Shown: positions 15,619 through 26,081, counted from the first letter of the stretch. The stretch is DNA of 64,000 bases from Brasilonema sp. CT11 (GCF_017982655.1 NZ_JABXYX010000009.1:1-64000); one strand, 5' to 3'. The notes: generated by a model from the sequence alone, not told the origin. A program made the numbers and translations.

Positions 15619-17901
15619 ATGAGCCACTCTGATATTACCCCTACCCAAGCTATCAACCTGATTCACCACGAACCAATTTACCTGCCTACTTCGATTCAGC
15701 CTCATGGCGTACTATTGGGGCTTAGTTCTCAGCTCGAAATTCGATGGCTGAGCAATAATACTCAAAATTTCTTAGGTAAACAGCCACGCGAATTACTCAA
15801 TCAACCCCTCAGCACTCTGCTTAATGCAGAACAAGTCAAAGCTATTGAGCAGTTTTGCCAACACCAGGGAAGTAGCGTTTATTCTTTCAAGCTGTCTATC
15901 CAAACTTCAAAGGGTGAGCAATATTTTGATGCGATCGCTCATCGTACGCAAAGTACTGTGATTCTTGAGCTAGAACCAACTGATTCTATCAACCAGATCA
16001 GCTTTTTGAACTTCCATGCCTTGGTGCAAGAGGCGATCGCCAAAATGCGAACGACATCAAACCTCACAGATTTCTTGCATCTGGTTGTATCTGAAATGCA
16101 AAAAGTTACAAAATTTGATCGGGTCATGGTCTACCAATTCGATCAAATGGGAGCAGGTTCCGTAATTGCCGAAGTGAAACGTTCGGATTTATCACCTTAT
16201 TTGGGACTACACTATCCAGCTACAGATATCCCCCAGCAAGCTAGGGAGTTGTATCAACGCTGTTTGCTTCGATTCATTCCTGATATGAATGCTCAACCTG
16301 TCGAGCTTCTGGCAGTTGAAAATCCCGAAACGCATTATACACCTGTTGACTTAAACTTGTCTGTACTTCGGAGTACTCATCCTTGCTGTGTTGAATATCA
16401 TCAAAACATGGGTGTAACAGCCATCCTGGTGATAGCGCTTATTAAGGAAGAAAAACTTTGGGGACTAATTTCCTGCCATAATCAAACACCAAAGCATATT
16501 CCTTACGAAGTGCGGAAAATTTGCGAATTTTTAGGACAGATTGTGTCCTTAGAATTAGAACACAAAGTCAATCAATCTGAATTAGACTATAAAATCAAGC
16601 TTCAATCGCTACAGGCAGATTTTATAGAGTCCATATCTAAAGCAGATAACTTTAGAGAAGCGCTTATTAACCCTAAGCCTCGCTTACTGGATATCGTCAA
16701 TGCTCAGGGAGCAGCAGTTTGTTTAGATAATGACATTACGCTTGTAGGTGCAACACCAACAATTGAGGAAGTTCGCGCCCTTATTGAATGGGTAGACACC
16801 CAGATCACTGACAATCTCTTTTCCACGGATTCTCTGCCCAAGCTTTATCCAGAGGCTGTTGCTTTTAAAGATACTGCAAGTGGTTTGCTACTGTTGCGAA
16901 TTTCTAAAGTTCGGCGCTATTACATTCTCTGGTTTCGTCCCGAAGTTATCCAAACGGTAAACTGGGCAGGTCAACCCAATGAACCAATTCAGGTTAATGC
17001 TGATGGTAGCATTACCCTTTGTCCGCGAGTGTCCTTTGAACTGTGGCAGGAAACGGTTCGATTGACTTCGTTCTCTTGGAAATCGTGTGAAGTTGAGAGT
17101 GCGATCGCTCTTAGAAATGCAATTGTGGGCATTGTACTTTCTAAGGCAGATGAGTTACGCAAAATCAATCAAGACTTAGAGCGCAGCAACCACGATCTCG
17201 CTTCTTTTGCCTTCGCCGCTTCTCATGATTTAAAGGAACCTTTGCGAGGCATTTACAACTACTCAAATGTCTTGCTGGAAGATTATACTCAACTGCTGGA
17301 TGAGGATGGAGTGGACTACTTAAAGACTGTGGTATCCTTATCTATACGTATGGAAACTCTCATTAATTCACTCCTGAGACTTTCCTTGTTAGGGCAAGGT
17401 CAACTGAAAGTACAAGCAACTGACCTCAACAAGTTGCTTTACCAGGTTATTGAAGTTGTACGTGCCAGTCGAACACCCGCTCAGTTAGATATTCGCATCC
17501 CTAGATCTTTGCCCACGATTCAATGTGAGCCAGTTCTTGTTAGCGAAGTTTTTAGTAACTTGATTATCAATGCATTTAAATACAATGATAAGCCAGACAA
17601 ATGGGTTGAAATTGGTTCTTTGGATATTAATGAGCAACGAGAAAAGAGATTGCAACAACCGCAACTGCAAACTTCAGTTGCTTATGTCTTTTATGTACAG
17701 GATAACGGTATCGGTATTCCAGAACATCACTACCAAACTATTTTCCGGCTCTTTAAGCGGCTCCACTCTCAAGAAAAGTATGGTGGAGGTACAGGTGCGG
17801 GCTTAGCTATTTCTAAGAAGATTGTTGAGCGTCACGGTGGTCTTATTTGGGTTGAATCGTGTGTTGGTATTGGTTCAACCCTATACTTTACGCTACAATA
17901 G
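15619..17901 (+). CDS. Phytochrome-type histidine kinase (PAS-GAF-PHY-HisKA)
   Basis: About 760 aa from ATG 15619 (MSHSDITPTQ); TTG 15598 and GTG 15607 lie in frame upstream. PAS: HHEPIYLPTSIQPHG (no N-terminal Cys of the bacteriophytochrome type). GAF: YLGLHYPATDIPQQAR, the bilin pocket motif. The Cph1-type thiol position reads RSTHPCCVEY: Cys is present, but the next residue, normally His, is also Cys. PHY tongue: CPRVSFELWQE. Kinase: ASHDLKEPLRG (His), NLIINAFKYND, DNGIGIPEHH, GGGTGAGLAISKK. It is followed by an Rcp1-type regulator, a red/far-red two-component pair by context. Spectral behaviour is uncertain because of the Cys-Cys pair. Confidence 0.92.
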   Translation: MSHSDITPTQAINLIHHEPIYLPTSIQPHGVLLGLSSQLEIRWLSNNTQNFLGKQPRELLNQPLSTLLNAEQVKAIEQFCQHQGSSVYSFKLSIQTSKGEQYFDAIAHRTQSTVILELEPTDSINQISFLNFHALVQEAIAKMRTTSNLTDFLHLVVSEMQKVTKFDRVMVYQFDQMGAGSVIAEVKRSDLSPYLGLHYPATDIPQQARELYQRCLLRFIPDMNAQPVELLAVENPETHYTPVDLNLSVLRSTHPCCVEYHQNMGVTAILVIALIKEEKLWGLISCHNQTPKHIPYEVRKICEFLGQIVSLELEHKVNQSELDYKIKLQSLQADFIESISKADNFREALINPKPRLLDIVNAQGAAVCLDNDITLVGATPTIEEVRALIEWVDTQITDNLFSTDSLPKLYPEAVAFKDTASGLLLLRISKVRRYYILWFRPEVIQTVNWAGQPNEPIQVNADGSITLCPRVSFELWQETVRLTSFSWKSCEVESAIALRNAIVGIVLSKADELRKINQDLERSNHDLASFAFAASHDLKEPLRGIYNYSNVLLEDYTQLLDEDGVDYLKTVVSLSIRMETLINSLLRLSLLGQGQLKVQATDLNKLLYQVIEVVRASRTPAQLDIRIPRSLPTIQCEPVLVSEVFSNLIINAFKYNDKPDKWVEIGSLDINEQREKRLQQPQLQTSVAYVFYVQDNGIGIPEHHYQTIFRLFKRLHSQEKYGGGTGAGLAISKKIVERHGGLIWVESCVGIGSTLYFTLQ

Positions 17902-17955
17902 CTGAAAATAACATTACAAAATATTTTTTTTTAATACGATTTGTAAAGAAAACCA

Positions 17956-18405
17956 ATGATCACAAAACTCAATGAACCACTGCTGGTTGTTGAGGACAGC
18001 AATGAGGATTTTAAGATGCTACAACGCCTGATGCGGCGAATGGCTGTCTCAAACCCCATATATCGCTGTACCAATGGGGATGAGGTTTTAGAGTTTCTCT
18101 ATAAAGAGGGGAATTATCAAGACCCTGACTTAGCACCAAGACCTTGTGTTATCTTGCTTGACCTCAATTTGCCAGGGATTGATGGTCGTGACATCTTAGA
18201 ACGGCTGAAGCAAGATAATAGCTTTAGGGAAATCCCCATTATTGTTTTTACCACATCATCTAATCCAAAAGATATTGAACTGTGCTACCAGAAAGGTGCA
18301 AACGGCTATCTGATCAAGCCAATGGATACTCAAGAACTGCAAAAGACAGTCCAGGCATTTGTAGGTTACTGGTTAGAGGTAAATACTCGCCCAAGTGCAG
18401 GTTAA
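17956..18405 (+). CDS. Single-domain response regulator of the Rcp1 type
   Basis: 149 aa, receiver domain only. Acidic pocket in LLVVEDSNEDF, phosphoacceptor in VILLDLNLPGIDGRD, Thr in IIVFTTSSNP, and Lys in GYLIKPMD. The inserted loop FLYKEGNYQDPDLAPRP is characteristic of Rcp-type regulators that partner cyanobacterial phytochromes. It lies 54 nt after the phytochrome kinase gene on the same strand, so it is the likely phosphate receiver. It has no output domain; Rcp proteins act as dimers in phosphorelays. Confidence 0.9.
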   Translation: MITKLNEPLLVVEDSNEDFKMLQRLMRRMAVSNPIYRCTNGDEVLEFLYKEGNYQDPDLAPRPCVILLDLNLPGIDGRDILERLKQDNSFREIPIIVFTTSSNPKDIELCYQKGANGYLIKPMDTQELQKTVQAFVGYWLEVNTRPSAG

Positions 18406-18808
18406 TACCACAGATTATACTATAGCAGGGAACGCTTAACGCTTAACACTTAACAGACTTGAAAGTCTCTTGGTGAGCGTGTTTTATCATTATTTCGTGT
18501 CCTAATCTACCTGACGACTGCTATAAAATGCTGTCATTTTTGGTAACAAGTGAGGCTTCGGCATAACTCATGAAAGCAACTTGTACCTGTACAGGTACAG
18601 CGTCGGGCTTGTGGTCGATTTAAGCTAATCGTGCGGCGGAGTCGGGGAACGAAACCCCATCCGCGCCCGACGGTGGAGCCGTTCATTGGAACATTTTCTA
18701 GCAAAAAATAAGTTACCTTAGATATTGAGATACAAGTATTATTTCTCAACAAAGCTAGAAGAATTATTGACACACAACAGACCAGGCACAAATAATTATT
18801 AATTTCCC
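18406..18808. other. Intergenic region with an 18-bp perfect palindrome
   Basis: CGCTTAA/CACTTAA heptamers lie at about 18427-18450. TGTACCTGTACAGGTACA at 18582-18599 is self-complementary over all 18 bases. A GC-rich mini-palindrome region follows (18600-18685). No coding sequence with support is seen. Confidence 0.65.
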
Positions 18809-19636
18809 ATGAACATTCTTAGTAACCTGCTTTCTCTGCCAGCTCAAAACAACCCTCAAAAAAGACAGCGTAGAGGAATTGAAATTAAATCGCCGCGTGA
18901 AATAGACATTATGCGGCAATCAGCAAAAATAGTGGCAACTGTGCTAAAAGAAATTTCTGAGCTGGTCAAGCCAGGTATGACCACTGCTGACTTGGATGCT
19001 CATGCGGAAAAACGTATCCGGGAAATGGGCGCAACACCAAGTTTTAAAGGATATCACGGCTTCCCTGGTTCTATCTGCTCTAGCATTAACAATGAAGTTG
19101 TGCATGGCATCCCTAGTCCAAAAAAAGTTATCCGCACTGGAGATGTCTTAAAAGTTGATACTGGCGCATATTACCAAGGCTTTCATGGTGATTCTTGCAT
19201 CACAATCGCTGTCGGCGAAGTCACCCCAGAGGCAGCCAGACTGATTCGTGTTGCAGAAGAAACTGTTTTTAAAGGCATTGAACAAGTCAAAGCCGGAAAC
19301 GACCTGATGGATATTGCTGGGGCAATTGAAGATCATGTCAAAGCAAATAAGTTTGCTGTGGTAGAAGATTTTACCGGACACGGTGTTGGTCGCAACCTAC
19401 ATGAAGAACCCTCGGTTTTTAACTTCCGCACTCGCGAAATGCCTAATGTCAAACTGCGTGCAGGTATGACGCTGGCGATTGAGCCAATTTTGAATGCTGG
19501 TTCCAAGTATACACGCATATTATCTGACCGTTGGACAGCTGTAACAGTGGATAATTCTCTATCCGCTCAGTTTGAGCACACTGTGTTGGTGACAGAAACT
19601 GGATACGAAATTTTGACTGATCGGACAAAAGTTTGA
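18809..19636 (+). CDS. map: Methionine aminopeptidase, type I
   Basis: 275 aa, removes N-terminal Met from new proteins. Metal ligands of the family are seen in order: Asp in [16 protein letters not shown] (two Asp), His in [12 protein letters not shown], Glu in LAIEPIL and Glu in FEHTVLV. A roughly 25-residue N-terminal extension ([15 protein letters not shown]..., basic) precedes the catalytic domain at [15 protein letters not shown]. Cyanobacteria have several map paralogues and such extensions occur. Start ATG at 18809. Confidence 0.93.
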   Translation: MNILSNLLSLPAQNNPQKRQRRGIEIKSPREIDIMRQSAKIVATVLKEISELVKPGMTTADLDAHAEKRIREMGATPSFKGYHGFPGSICSSINNEVVHGIPSPKKVIRTGDVLKVDTGAYYQGFHGDSCITIAVGEVTPEAARLIRVAEETVFKGIEQVKAGNDLMDIAGAIEDHVKANKFAVVEDFTGHGVGRNLHEEPSVFNFRTREMPNVKLRAGMTLAIEPILNAGSKYTRILSDRWTAVTVDNSLSAQFEHTVLVTETGYEILTDRTKV

Positions 19637-20270
19637 TTGAGCTTTGATTTTTACACACACACAAAAGCGTACAACCTGGCGGAGTGATTTTTCCAAAGTC
19701 TTTTTGATGGCATATACACGCTAATTCACGCGGGAGCATGGTAGCCCCGAAATAAGTCTGTCAAGAAATTAAATGAATTGACAGACTTATGTTATTTATA
19801 TCGGGGTGGAAATGCGACACAAGACTTTGTTTTGTTTTGGATTTACAGATTGTGTGGGGCTAATTTGATCGTACATTATCTCCAACTTAAACTGTCTTTA
19901 ATTTTGCGAAAAGTTTTGAGAGAAGTTTGAGCGGAGAGCAGCGCCTTGCGGAGCCATTCGGCACGGGCTGTGCCCAGTGTCGATATGGCGTGGGGTTCCC
20001 CCAAAGTCTGCCGGGGGAAGCTTCAAGAGGCGAGCTTTGACCGTTGTGGCGACTGCGGGAGGTTTCCTCCGTAAGCGATAGCTCCTCGCGGAGCGAGGCT
20101 CAAATCTATGCCCTATGGCTAACGCCACGGCTGCGCCTAACGGGCACGCTGCGCGAACGGTGATTTTGAATTTTGAATTGTTAACTCCTCCCTCAATACA
20201 GTTCGGATAAGTCTATAGGCGCTAAAATGTCAACTATCTTATCTGAACTGTATTGCTCACGACTCCCTGA
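19637..20270. repeat. Intergenic region with a 13-bp inverted repeat and a GC-rich dispersed repeat
   Basis: Arms ATAAGTCTGTCAA (19752-19764) and TTGACAGACTTAT (19778-19790) lie inside an outer pair CCCCGA (19745-19750) and TCGGGG (19801-19806), about 115 nt after the map stop. From about 19918 to 20160 a GC-rich patchwork of short palindromes follows (for example GCTCCTCGCGGAGCGAG), like those at 8.1, 33.7, 42.2 and 49.7 kb. Confidence 0.7.
20194..20255 (-). terminator. Hairpin downstream of the GHL10-like gene, member of a repeated hairpin family
   Basis: CAATACAGTTCGGATAAG (20194-20211) pairs with CTTATCTGAACTGTATTG (20238-20255) with one G-U. It begins 16 nt beyond the end of the minus-strand gene. 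A relative with arms AATACGGTTCAG/CTGAACCGTATT follows the sulfate-binding gene at 42094-42136. Confidence 0.55.
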
Positions 20271-21770
20271 TCACTGGAGGCGGCAGAACTTACGCTGGTT
20301 ATCATACTGTGGATCTTGCCAAGAAAAAGCAAAATGACTGACTCCCCTGATTTGCGGTGCAAGTTTGCGCAGTGCCTGCATTTGCACTTCCAAGGGAGGA
20401 CGATTACTTATTGATGCTCCCCACTGACCAGCTATAGCTGGAATCACCTGGGTACCTGGTTTTGACATGTTCAAAACCCGCTGCACCTGCGCCGCAATAC
20501 AATCGGCACTAGCACAATTTGCATAGGACATAGGATGCCACTCTATTGTGTTTGGGAACTTGTCCCAAGGCTGCAAGCGAGAATCATATCCTTGACCGAC
20601 CATTTGGTTACCATCAGGAAAAAATACCGCTCCCACTGGAATACCTTGTTGCTGTGCTGGATAAGCTGCTAAGGCTAAAAAATCTACAATGCCTTGCATG
20701 GCGTGAGCAACTGCTAAGTGCCACAACTCCAATTGTAGTTGCGGTTGCCTTTGCTCTGGGGGAAGGATTGACTTTTGCTCTTGGGGTGGAGTCCGACCTT
20801 GCCATAAGGGTTCTCCTTCTTGAGGATAGAGTTTATCAGCCTCATTTACATCTCCGGCTGTGATATATCCCTTAGCTAAAAAGCGTCTAATTAATTCCAA
20901 TCCTTTGTAATTTAGTGCTCGTCGGAATAAAGCCTGTTGAGTTGCGTCACTATACAGCCATAAATCTGTAACTTTGGTGGCGATCGAATCAGTGCCTGCT
21001 TGCCGTGGATAGCGTACATAGTCGAAGAGTACCCCATCTGGGCGACGGCGCACGACTTGCTGTAACATTTGATAGTAGTCTCGTTTGGCTTGCAAGTTAT
21101 AGGGATCTATAAAGACCTGAGAGCCGTTATCTACGACGTAGAGGCTGGTTTGACCCTTACCGTTGCGGGCAACTGCCCCTTCTCTATCTGAACGCTGGGC
21201 GTAAGTATAGCCAAAATTTGTGGTGAACATCCAAGTGTAAACCTTCAGACCGCGTTCCCGCCCTTTCTGAATTGCAGTAGCGAGCAAATCGGTGTTTTCT
21301 GTTCCTGGTGTGCGAATCACAGAAGGCCAAACGGTGGGATTAGCCCCTTTTGGCAGAAGTACTTGACCATCGTAAAAAACTTCCAAATAAACTTCGTTAT
21401 AACCTCGGTTGACAATCCGATCCATGATTTGGTCAACCATTCCCGGTTGAACATCACAAGGATACAAGCGCAACCAAATTGCTTGCAACTGAGGCCAAGT
21501 ACGGTTGCGGCATTCTTGCAAAACTTGTGCGTTTTGTTGTAACAATTGCTGGTAACGACTTTGTGCCTGTTGATCACCCTTAAGTGCAGACAAACGTAAG
21601 TTTTCTTTTTCTTGCGCCTGAGGTTGTGATAACTGGCAATAGCCATTCATTTGCGCGGCTGCTGGCTGATTTTTTAAAAAGGGAATTAGCACACTACTGC
21701 TAAAAATCAGAGCCGCAAGCAGGCGTTGCCAAAAGAATATTGTTGCAACATTCAAAGGACGGTTGGACAT
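20271..21770 (-). CDS. Secreted glycoside-hydrolase-like protein (GHL10 family)
   Basis: 499 aa with an N-terminal signal (WQRLLAALIFSSSVLIPFL, likely cut near PAAAQ). The catalytic-like TIM barrel has AIWLRLYPCDV, YNEVYLEVFYDGQVLLP, GLKVYTWMFTTNFGYTYAQ, FIDPYNLQAK and GVLFDYVRYPR, all typical of the GHL10/YngK-like family that includes putative peptidoglycan- or glycan-active enzymes. About 60 residues in the middle (LYPQEGEPLWQGRTPPQEQK region) look like a flexible insertion. Substrate unknown. Start ATG at 21770, monocistronic. Confidence 0.82.
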   Translation of the reverse strand: MSNRPLNVATIFFWQRLLAALIFSSSVLIPFLKNQPAAAQMNGYCQLSQPQAQEKENLRLSALKGDQQAQSRYQQLLQQNAQVLQECRNRTWPQLQAIWLRLYPCDVQPGMVDQIMDRIVNRGYNEVYLEVFYDGQVLLPKGANPTVWPSVIRTPGTENTDLLATAIQKGRERGLKVYTWMFTTNFGYTYAQRSDREGAVARNGKGQTSLYVVDNGSQVFIDPYNLQAKRDYYQMLQQVVRRRPDGVLFDYVRYPRQAGTDSIATKVTDLWLYSDATQQALFRRALNYKGLELIRRFLAKGYITAGDVNEADKLYPQEGEPLWQGRTPPQEQKSILPPEQRQPQLQLELWHLAVAHAMQGIVDFLALAAYPAQQQGIPVGAVFFPDGNQMVGQGYDSRLQPWDKFPNTIEWHPMSYANCASADCIAAQVQRVLNMSKPGTQVIPAIAGQWGASISNRPPLEVQMQALRKLAPQIRGVSHFAFSWQDPQYDNQRKFCRLQ

Positions 21771-22251
21771 ACGTACAAGTAGAAAGACAAAACAGCCATC
21801 AATCCCAACGGACGTTACGTAGGATAATATGTATCAAATTCTATTATTGATAAATAGGGGTTTTGAAGCCCAGACGGTATAGACTGCCAAACCCCGATTT
21901 CTGTTGCCGAATTTTGTGATTCAGTTTAAGTAACATGAAATTTTCATACAACGTCCTGATAAACAGACTGTTTGTTATATTCAGAGCAAGAATCCTATAG
22001 TATCTACAAGATTTTACGATGCAAAATTTTAAAATTACAAAAAATCAAAAGACTTTTTTGACTATAAATATGTGGTAAAATTATTACTACTATAAAGTAA
22101 AAGTTCAGCACTCAAGACTTTAAAATCTGGACTTATGAGTCAGCTGAGTTTTGTTTTTGAGGCTTAGTTCGGGGATGTTTTCCTCATCTTTTGGCTAATA
22201 TCCCACCGCTATAACGGTGCTCCGTTTAGTGGTGGGAATTACGCCCAATAG
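21771..22251. other. Intergenic gap between psb27 and the GHL10-like gene
   Basis: AT-rich, no ORF with support. A hairpin TCCCACCGCT (22201-22210) with AGTGGTGGGA (22228-22237, one G-U) lies 15 nt beyond the end of psb27 on the minus strand and may act as its terminator or be a dispersed repeat. Confidence 0.5.
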
Positions 22252-22650
22252 TTAAGCACCACGCTTTAACGCCACTTCTACCCGCTCAAACTCCTGCTCT
22301 AATCGGTCTTTGAGTTTTTGTGGCACCGGACGATTTGGATAAGAACTATAGTGTCCGGCTAGGGAGTTAAGGGCGGTTCGCATGGTTGTAAAGGAAGCCA
22401 AACCAGCAACAGAGTCATCTCGCTGATAGCGAGCTGCAAAATCATTGATTTTCTTACGCGCTTGTGCTTGAAGTGATACTCTATCTGGAGAATCTTGTGG
22501 TAAGTCTATAGTAGTCCTCAAAGTATTTACGACAGCTAGGGTATCTTGGCGATAATCTCCTGTTAAAGTAGCCGGAGTGTTGTTACAGCCCATCAAACCA
22601 ACGACGACAAGCAAAACTAGGGCAAGCAGACGTGACCAATAGCGCTTCAT
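22252..22650 (-). CDS. psb27: Photosystem II assembly lipoprotein Psb27
   Basis: 132 aa from ATG 22650 (MKRYWSRLLAL); a second ATG lies two codons upstream. Lipoprotein signal with lipobox LMGC, then the Psb27 fold: LTGDYRQDTLAVVNTLRTTIDLP, ARKKINDFAARYQRDD, SFTTMRTALNSLAGHY and NRPVPQKLKDRLEQEF. Psb27 binds CP43 on the lumenal side during PSII assembly and repair and is absent from mature PSII. It marks the genome as that of an oxygenic phototroph. Monocistronic. Confidence 0.95.
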   Translation of the reverse strand: MKRYWSRLLALVLLVVVGLMGCNNTPATLTGDYRQDTLAVVNTLRTTIDLPQDSPDRVSLQAQARKKINDFAARYQRDDSVAGLASFTTMRTALNSLAGHYSSYPNRPVPQKLKDRLEQEFERVEVALKRGA

Positions 22651-22862
22651 AAACATTAAAGTGAAACAATACCTAAATCAACGTCCATCGTATCCTGGAT
22701 TGGTATCTTGGGGATCATCTCATCGGGAGATGGACGAGTGTAGGAGTATGCGAAATAAGGAGTGAAGGAGTGTGGGAGTGAGGGAAAAGACTGATTTCGC
22801 ATTAACTTTTCCCTCCCTCTCTCTCTCCCTCCCTTACACCCTTACCCAAGATCCTTCCCCCC

Positions 22863-23999
22863 TCATCCCACTCTTTGATATAAAGTATCTCGTTGTTGGT
22901 AAGGACGCCCTAGATCGGTGATAGCAGCTTTCAAGGTTTCAACTTCCATGTTGGTTCCACCTTGAGCACCTGCCATTGTCGTAATATGTTCTTCCATTAA
23001 TGTGCCACCAATATCGTTGCAACCCCACAATAAAGCTTCTGTTGCACCTGCCAAACCCAGTTTTACCCAACTTGGTTGATGGTTAGGAATCCAGTTTCCT
23101 AAAAAAATTCGCGCTACAGCAGTCAGTAGCAGTGCATCTGCCAAAATAGGTTGATCGTGTCCTACACGACGACGTAGAGGTTTGGGGGCTTCTTTACCAA
23201 CGAAAGGTAATATAATAAACTCAGTGATGCGAGCAGGGTAGTCTCGATCAATCGCAGTTTGTTGGAGCGATCGCAATTTTTCCAAATGTTTAATTTGTTG
23301 TTCTGGCGTCTCAATATGCCCTGATAGAATTGTGCTTGTGGTGTATAAACCAAGTCTATGAGCTGTACTCACAATTTCCAGCCAAAGGCTTGTGTTAATT
23401 TTTTCTGGACAAAGAATGCGCCGCACTTGATCATCTAACACTTCAGCTGCGGTTCCTGGCATAGAATCAACACCAGCATCTTGCAAAGCGATAATCACAT
23501 CGGCATATTCCAGTCCATCTTCTCGTGCGATGAATTGCACTTCTTGGGGAGAAAAAGCATGTAGATGCAGTTGAGGAAATTCTTGTTTAATCTTTTCCAC
23601 AACCTTGAGGTAGTAAGGCAGAGATTTTCCGTTCACCTTTGCCTGTAGGTTTAAGCCTCCCTGCATACAGATTTCCGTTGCACCCCGTTGCACCGCATCT
23701 GTCGCCTTTTCTAAAATACGCGCCCAGTCTAACCAGTAAGCACCCTCCTCCCCCTCATCTCGCCGGAAAGCACAGAAACTACAGTGTTGTTCACAGATGT
23801 TGGTAAAATTAATATTACGGTTAATAATGTAAGTAACAGTGTCCCCCACTTGCCGTTGACGCAGTTTGTCAGCTGTAGCGCGAATAGCAGCAACTGCACT
23901 TTGGTCATTTTGTTTTAGTAATACCACTGCCTCTTCCGGAAATAAATCATACCCAGTTAAGGCACGCTCAAGAATAGCATCAACAGTTACAGTAACCAC
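22863..23999 (-). CDS. cofH: FO synthase subunit 2 (CofH), radical SAM
   Basis: 378 aa. Radical-SAM cluster motif [10 protein letters not shown] (CxxxCxxC) follows [10 protein letters not shown]. Further CofH marks are [35 protein letters not shown] and [16 protein letters not shown]. Together with CofG it makes 7,8-didemethyl-8-hydroxy-5-deazariboflavin (FO), which cyanobacteria use as antenna pigment of DNA photolyase rather than for full F420. No cofG is in the window. Start is GTG at 23999 ([14 protein letters not shown]). MqnE/MqnC-type radical SAM enzymes are relatives, but the motif set fits CofH. Confidence 0.88.
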   Translation of the reverse strand: MVTVTVDAILERALTGYDLFPEEAVVLLKQNDQSAVAAIRATADKLRQRQVGDTVTYIINRNINFTNICEQHCSFCAFRRDEGEEGAYWLDWARILEKATDAVQRGATEICMQGGLNLQAKVNGKSLPYYLKVVEKIKQEFPQLHLHAFSPQEVQFIAREDGLEYADVIIALQDAGVDSMPGTAAEVLDDQVRRILCPEKINTSLWLEIVSTAHRLGLYTTSTILSGHIETPEQQIKHLEKLRSLQQTAIDRDYPARITEFIILPFVGKEAPKPLRRRVGHDQPILADALLLTAVARIFLGNWIPNHQPSWVKLGLAGATEALLWGCNDIGGTLMEEHITTMAGAQGGTNMEVETLKAAITDLGRPYQQRDTLYQRVG

Positions 24000-24701
24000 A
24001 GTTTCTCAAAAGCAAACCACATTTATTATTTTGACATTTTTGATAAGTATATCGGCACAAAATCAGACCTAATTATCAAAAAATCTTATTTTTTTGTCTG
24101 AGGCTATTCGCACATTTTGCAACTCTAATCATTGAAAAGTATTTAGAGATTTATGCAAGATGAATTTTTTAGCTTTGGGCGACAGTTTCCCATATTCGTA
24201 AACACTATCTAAGGTAAACCGCTTGGGGCATCAAATAAATAACTTCAGCAAAAGTTTTATCCTATAGAAAACGTATTATTAAATGCTAATTTACATCAAC
24301 TGTTAACCAAATTTTAATCAGACTTGTATAAGCTAAAAAATTTTATTTGTCAAGAATAAGAGTAAGGGTTAACGATATTTTTTAAATGTTTAGGATTTTG
24401 TCAAGAGTAAATCAAACGATTTTTTTTATAATTACAGTGTTATAATTTGCTCATGACGCCAGGTGGCATCAATTATACCTAGTTTTAAGTGGTCAGTTCT
24501 GGTGAAAGTAAGCCGCGAATACTTATTCACTAGTTAATTGGTAGACTATCTAGTCAGAAAGTCAACTCTTAAATGCATAGTACTATCACTTTAAAGTAGG
24601 TATAAGCCTTTACTCCTAAGTTCTGCTGTCAATTTAGTTCTCTAGCTTTTGGTAACCTATCCTTTCGATAGGGCAAACTTTGTAATGGCAAGTATTTAAA
24701 A
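24000..24701. other. AT-rich intergenic region, no gene seen
   Basis: 700 bp between the divergent starts of cofH and the membrane protein gene. Runs of A and T are frequent (for example near 24420 and 24090), but I see no ORF with support, no strong hairpin and no RNA gene. Confidence 0.5.
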
Positions 24702-26081
24702 ATGATAAAGCACATTTTTCATAAAATATTCATCACTGTATTTATTTTGATTGCTCTTCATGCAACACCGGATGGGCCTCAAACAAGTCGCTACACTGAT
24801 ACCATTCACTCATTTGTTAATTTTGGTACGTTTGCACTCCAAAAAGGATACCGATCTCATATAGATATTTTGCTGCTTAATAATAATGCTTACTCTGTTA
24901 TCCCGCCTGGTATTCCAATTATTTTGGCTCCTCTTTACTTTTTTCACCAAATGTTAATGAGGCTGATTGGTATTCCACAAGGAGAAGTTTATTGGTCAAT
25001 ATTTGATATCTTATCGAACGTTTGTGTTAGCGCTCCTCTTCTTGGAATTGTCGCTGTCATAATGTTTAAGACTTTAGATTATTTCACGAATGATCTTGTC
25101 AAGAAATTATGGCTCGTTTTTACCTTCATCTTCGGTTCATTAGTTTTCTTCTACTCTACTAATGGAATTTGGTCTCATGTCTATACAATGTCGTTTATTT
25201 TTATAGCTTTTTATTTGATTATCCATCAAGCAAATGGGTTTTATATTGGACTTTCCTTGGGCTTTGCTCAAATTGTTGATTATATTGCGATCGTGCCAAT
25301 ATCTTTATTAATTGGATTTTGGATATATTTAATGATTCAAGAGAGAGACTACACAAGTCTGTTGACAAATATCTTGTTGCTATTGTTCGGTTACTCGATA
25401 TTTGTAGGAATCATTATGTACTATAACCAAACAATTACAGGCTCAGTATTTCAAACTCCTAATTCGCTGTTCCTCAAACAGTTAAATCAAGAAGACTCTA
25501 TCCAAAAAAGTATGTTTATGGTTCCTTCCTTAGGAACTATTTGGGGTTTGACATTCAGTAGCTTCCGAGGAATTTTTCTATATTTTCCTATGACTTTTTT
25601 ATTTCTTGGCTCTTTTGTAAAAAAGACTTACCAAAAAAATAATGTCATATTGTTTTGTTTTATATTCTTTGCCTTTATCTTTGTATTAAATGCTTCTTAC
25701 TATGCATGGTCTGGTGATGTTTGTTTTGGTCCACGTCATTTAGTGGTCGCTACCCCATTTATTCTTATCCCAGTGGTGTACTCTCCTCTAAAGTATATTA
25801 AGTTATTGGGGGTACTATCCATATTTATTAATCTGGCTGGAGTCTCTACGATTCCGTCTAATAATTTACTTATAAATATAGCGATGTTTTTGTATCGAGG
25901 TCCTTTTCTTCATTGGCAAGATTACTTATACAAAGTTATTTTGCCTCAGTATTACAACATTCATCTCTCTTTAATGACACCATTCTTCATATATCTGGCA
26001 ACAGGTTTTGTTCTTTACCTAATGTGGAAACCTGGTATAAATCAGCAAGACGTGCTGCTTAAAGATAGATTGATAAGCTAA
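24702..26081 (+). CDS. Polytopic membrane protein, possibly a GT-C-type glycosyltransferase
   Basis: 459 aa with about ten membrane segments. The first extracytoplasmic loop after TM1 has GPQTSRYTDTIHSF with acidic residues, and a late loop reads YAWSGDVCFGPRHLVVATPF. That resembles the W-GG-FGPR-L-pattern loops of GT-C/PMT-like enzymes. I cannot place it in a named family. It is the first of three co-directional genes for membrane-linked sugar transfer (next: DPM1-GtrA, GT39), which supports a role in making a surface glycan or glycolipid. The base composition is more AT-rich than its neighbours, which may point to transfer. Confidence 0.6.
   Translation: MIKHIFHKIFITVFILIALHATPDGPQTSRYTDTIHSFVNFGTFALQKGYRSHIDILLLNNNAYSVIPPGIPIILAPLYFFHQMLMRLIGIPQGEVYWSIFDILSNVCVSAPLLGIVAVIMFKTLDYFTNDLVKKLWLVFTFIFGSLVFFYSTNGIWSHVYTMSFIFIAFYLIIHQANGFYIGLSLGFAQIVDYIAIVPISLLIGFWIYLMIQERDYTSLLTNILLLLFGYSIFVGIIMYYNQTITGSVFQTPNSLFLKQLNQEDSIQKSMFMVPSLGTIWGLTFSSFRGIFLYFPMTFLFLGSFVKKTYQKNNVILFCFIFFAFIFVLNASYYAWSGDVCFGPRHLVVATPFILIPVVYSPLKYIKLLGVLSIFINLAGVSTIPSNNLLINIAMFLYRGPFLHWQDYLYKVILPQYYNIHLSLMTPFFIYLATGFVLYLMWKPGINQQDVLLKDRLIS

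Noticed and set aside
18427-18450. Possible Pho box of CTTAAC repeats
   Set aside because: Spacing is 7 bp, as in other heptamer repeats, not the 11-bp spacing of Pho boxes, and no Pho gene follows.
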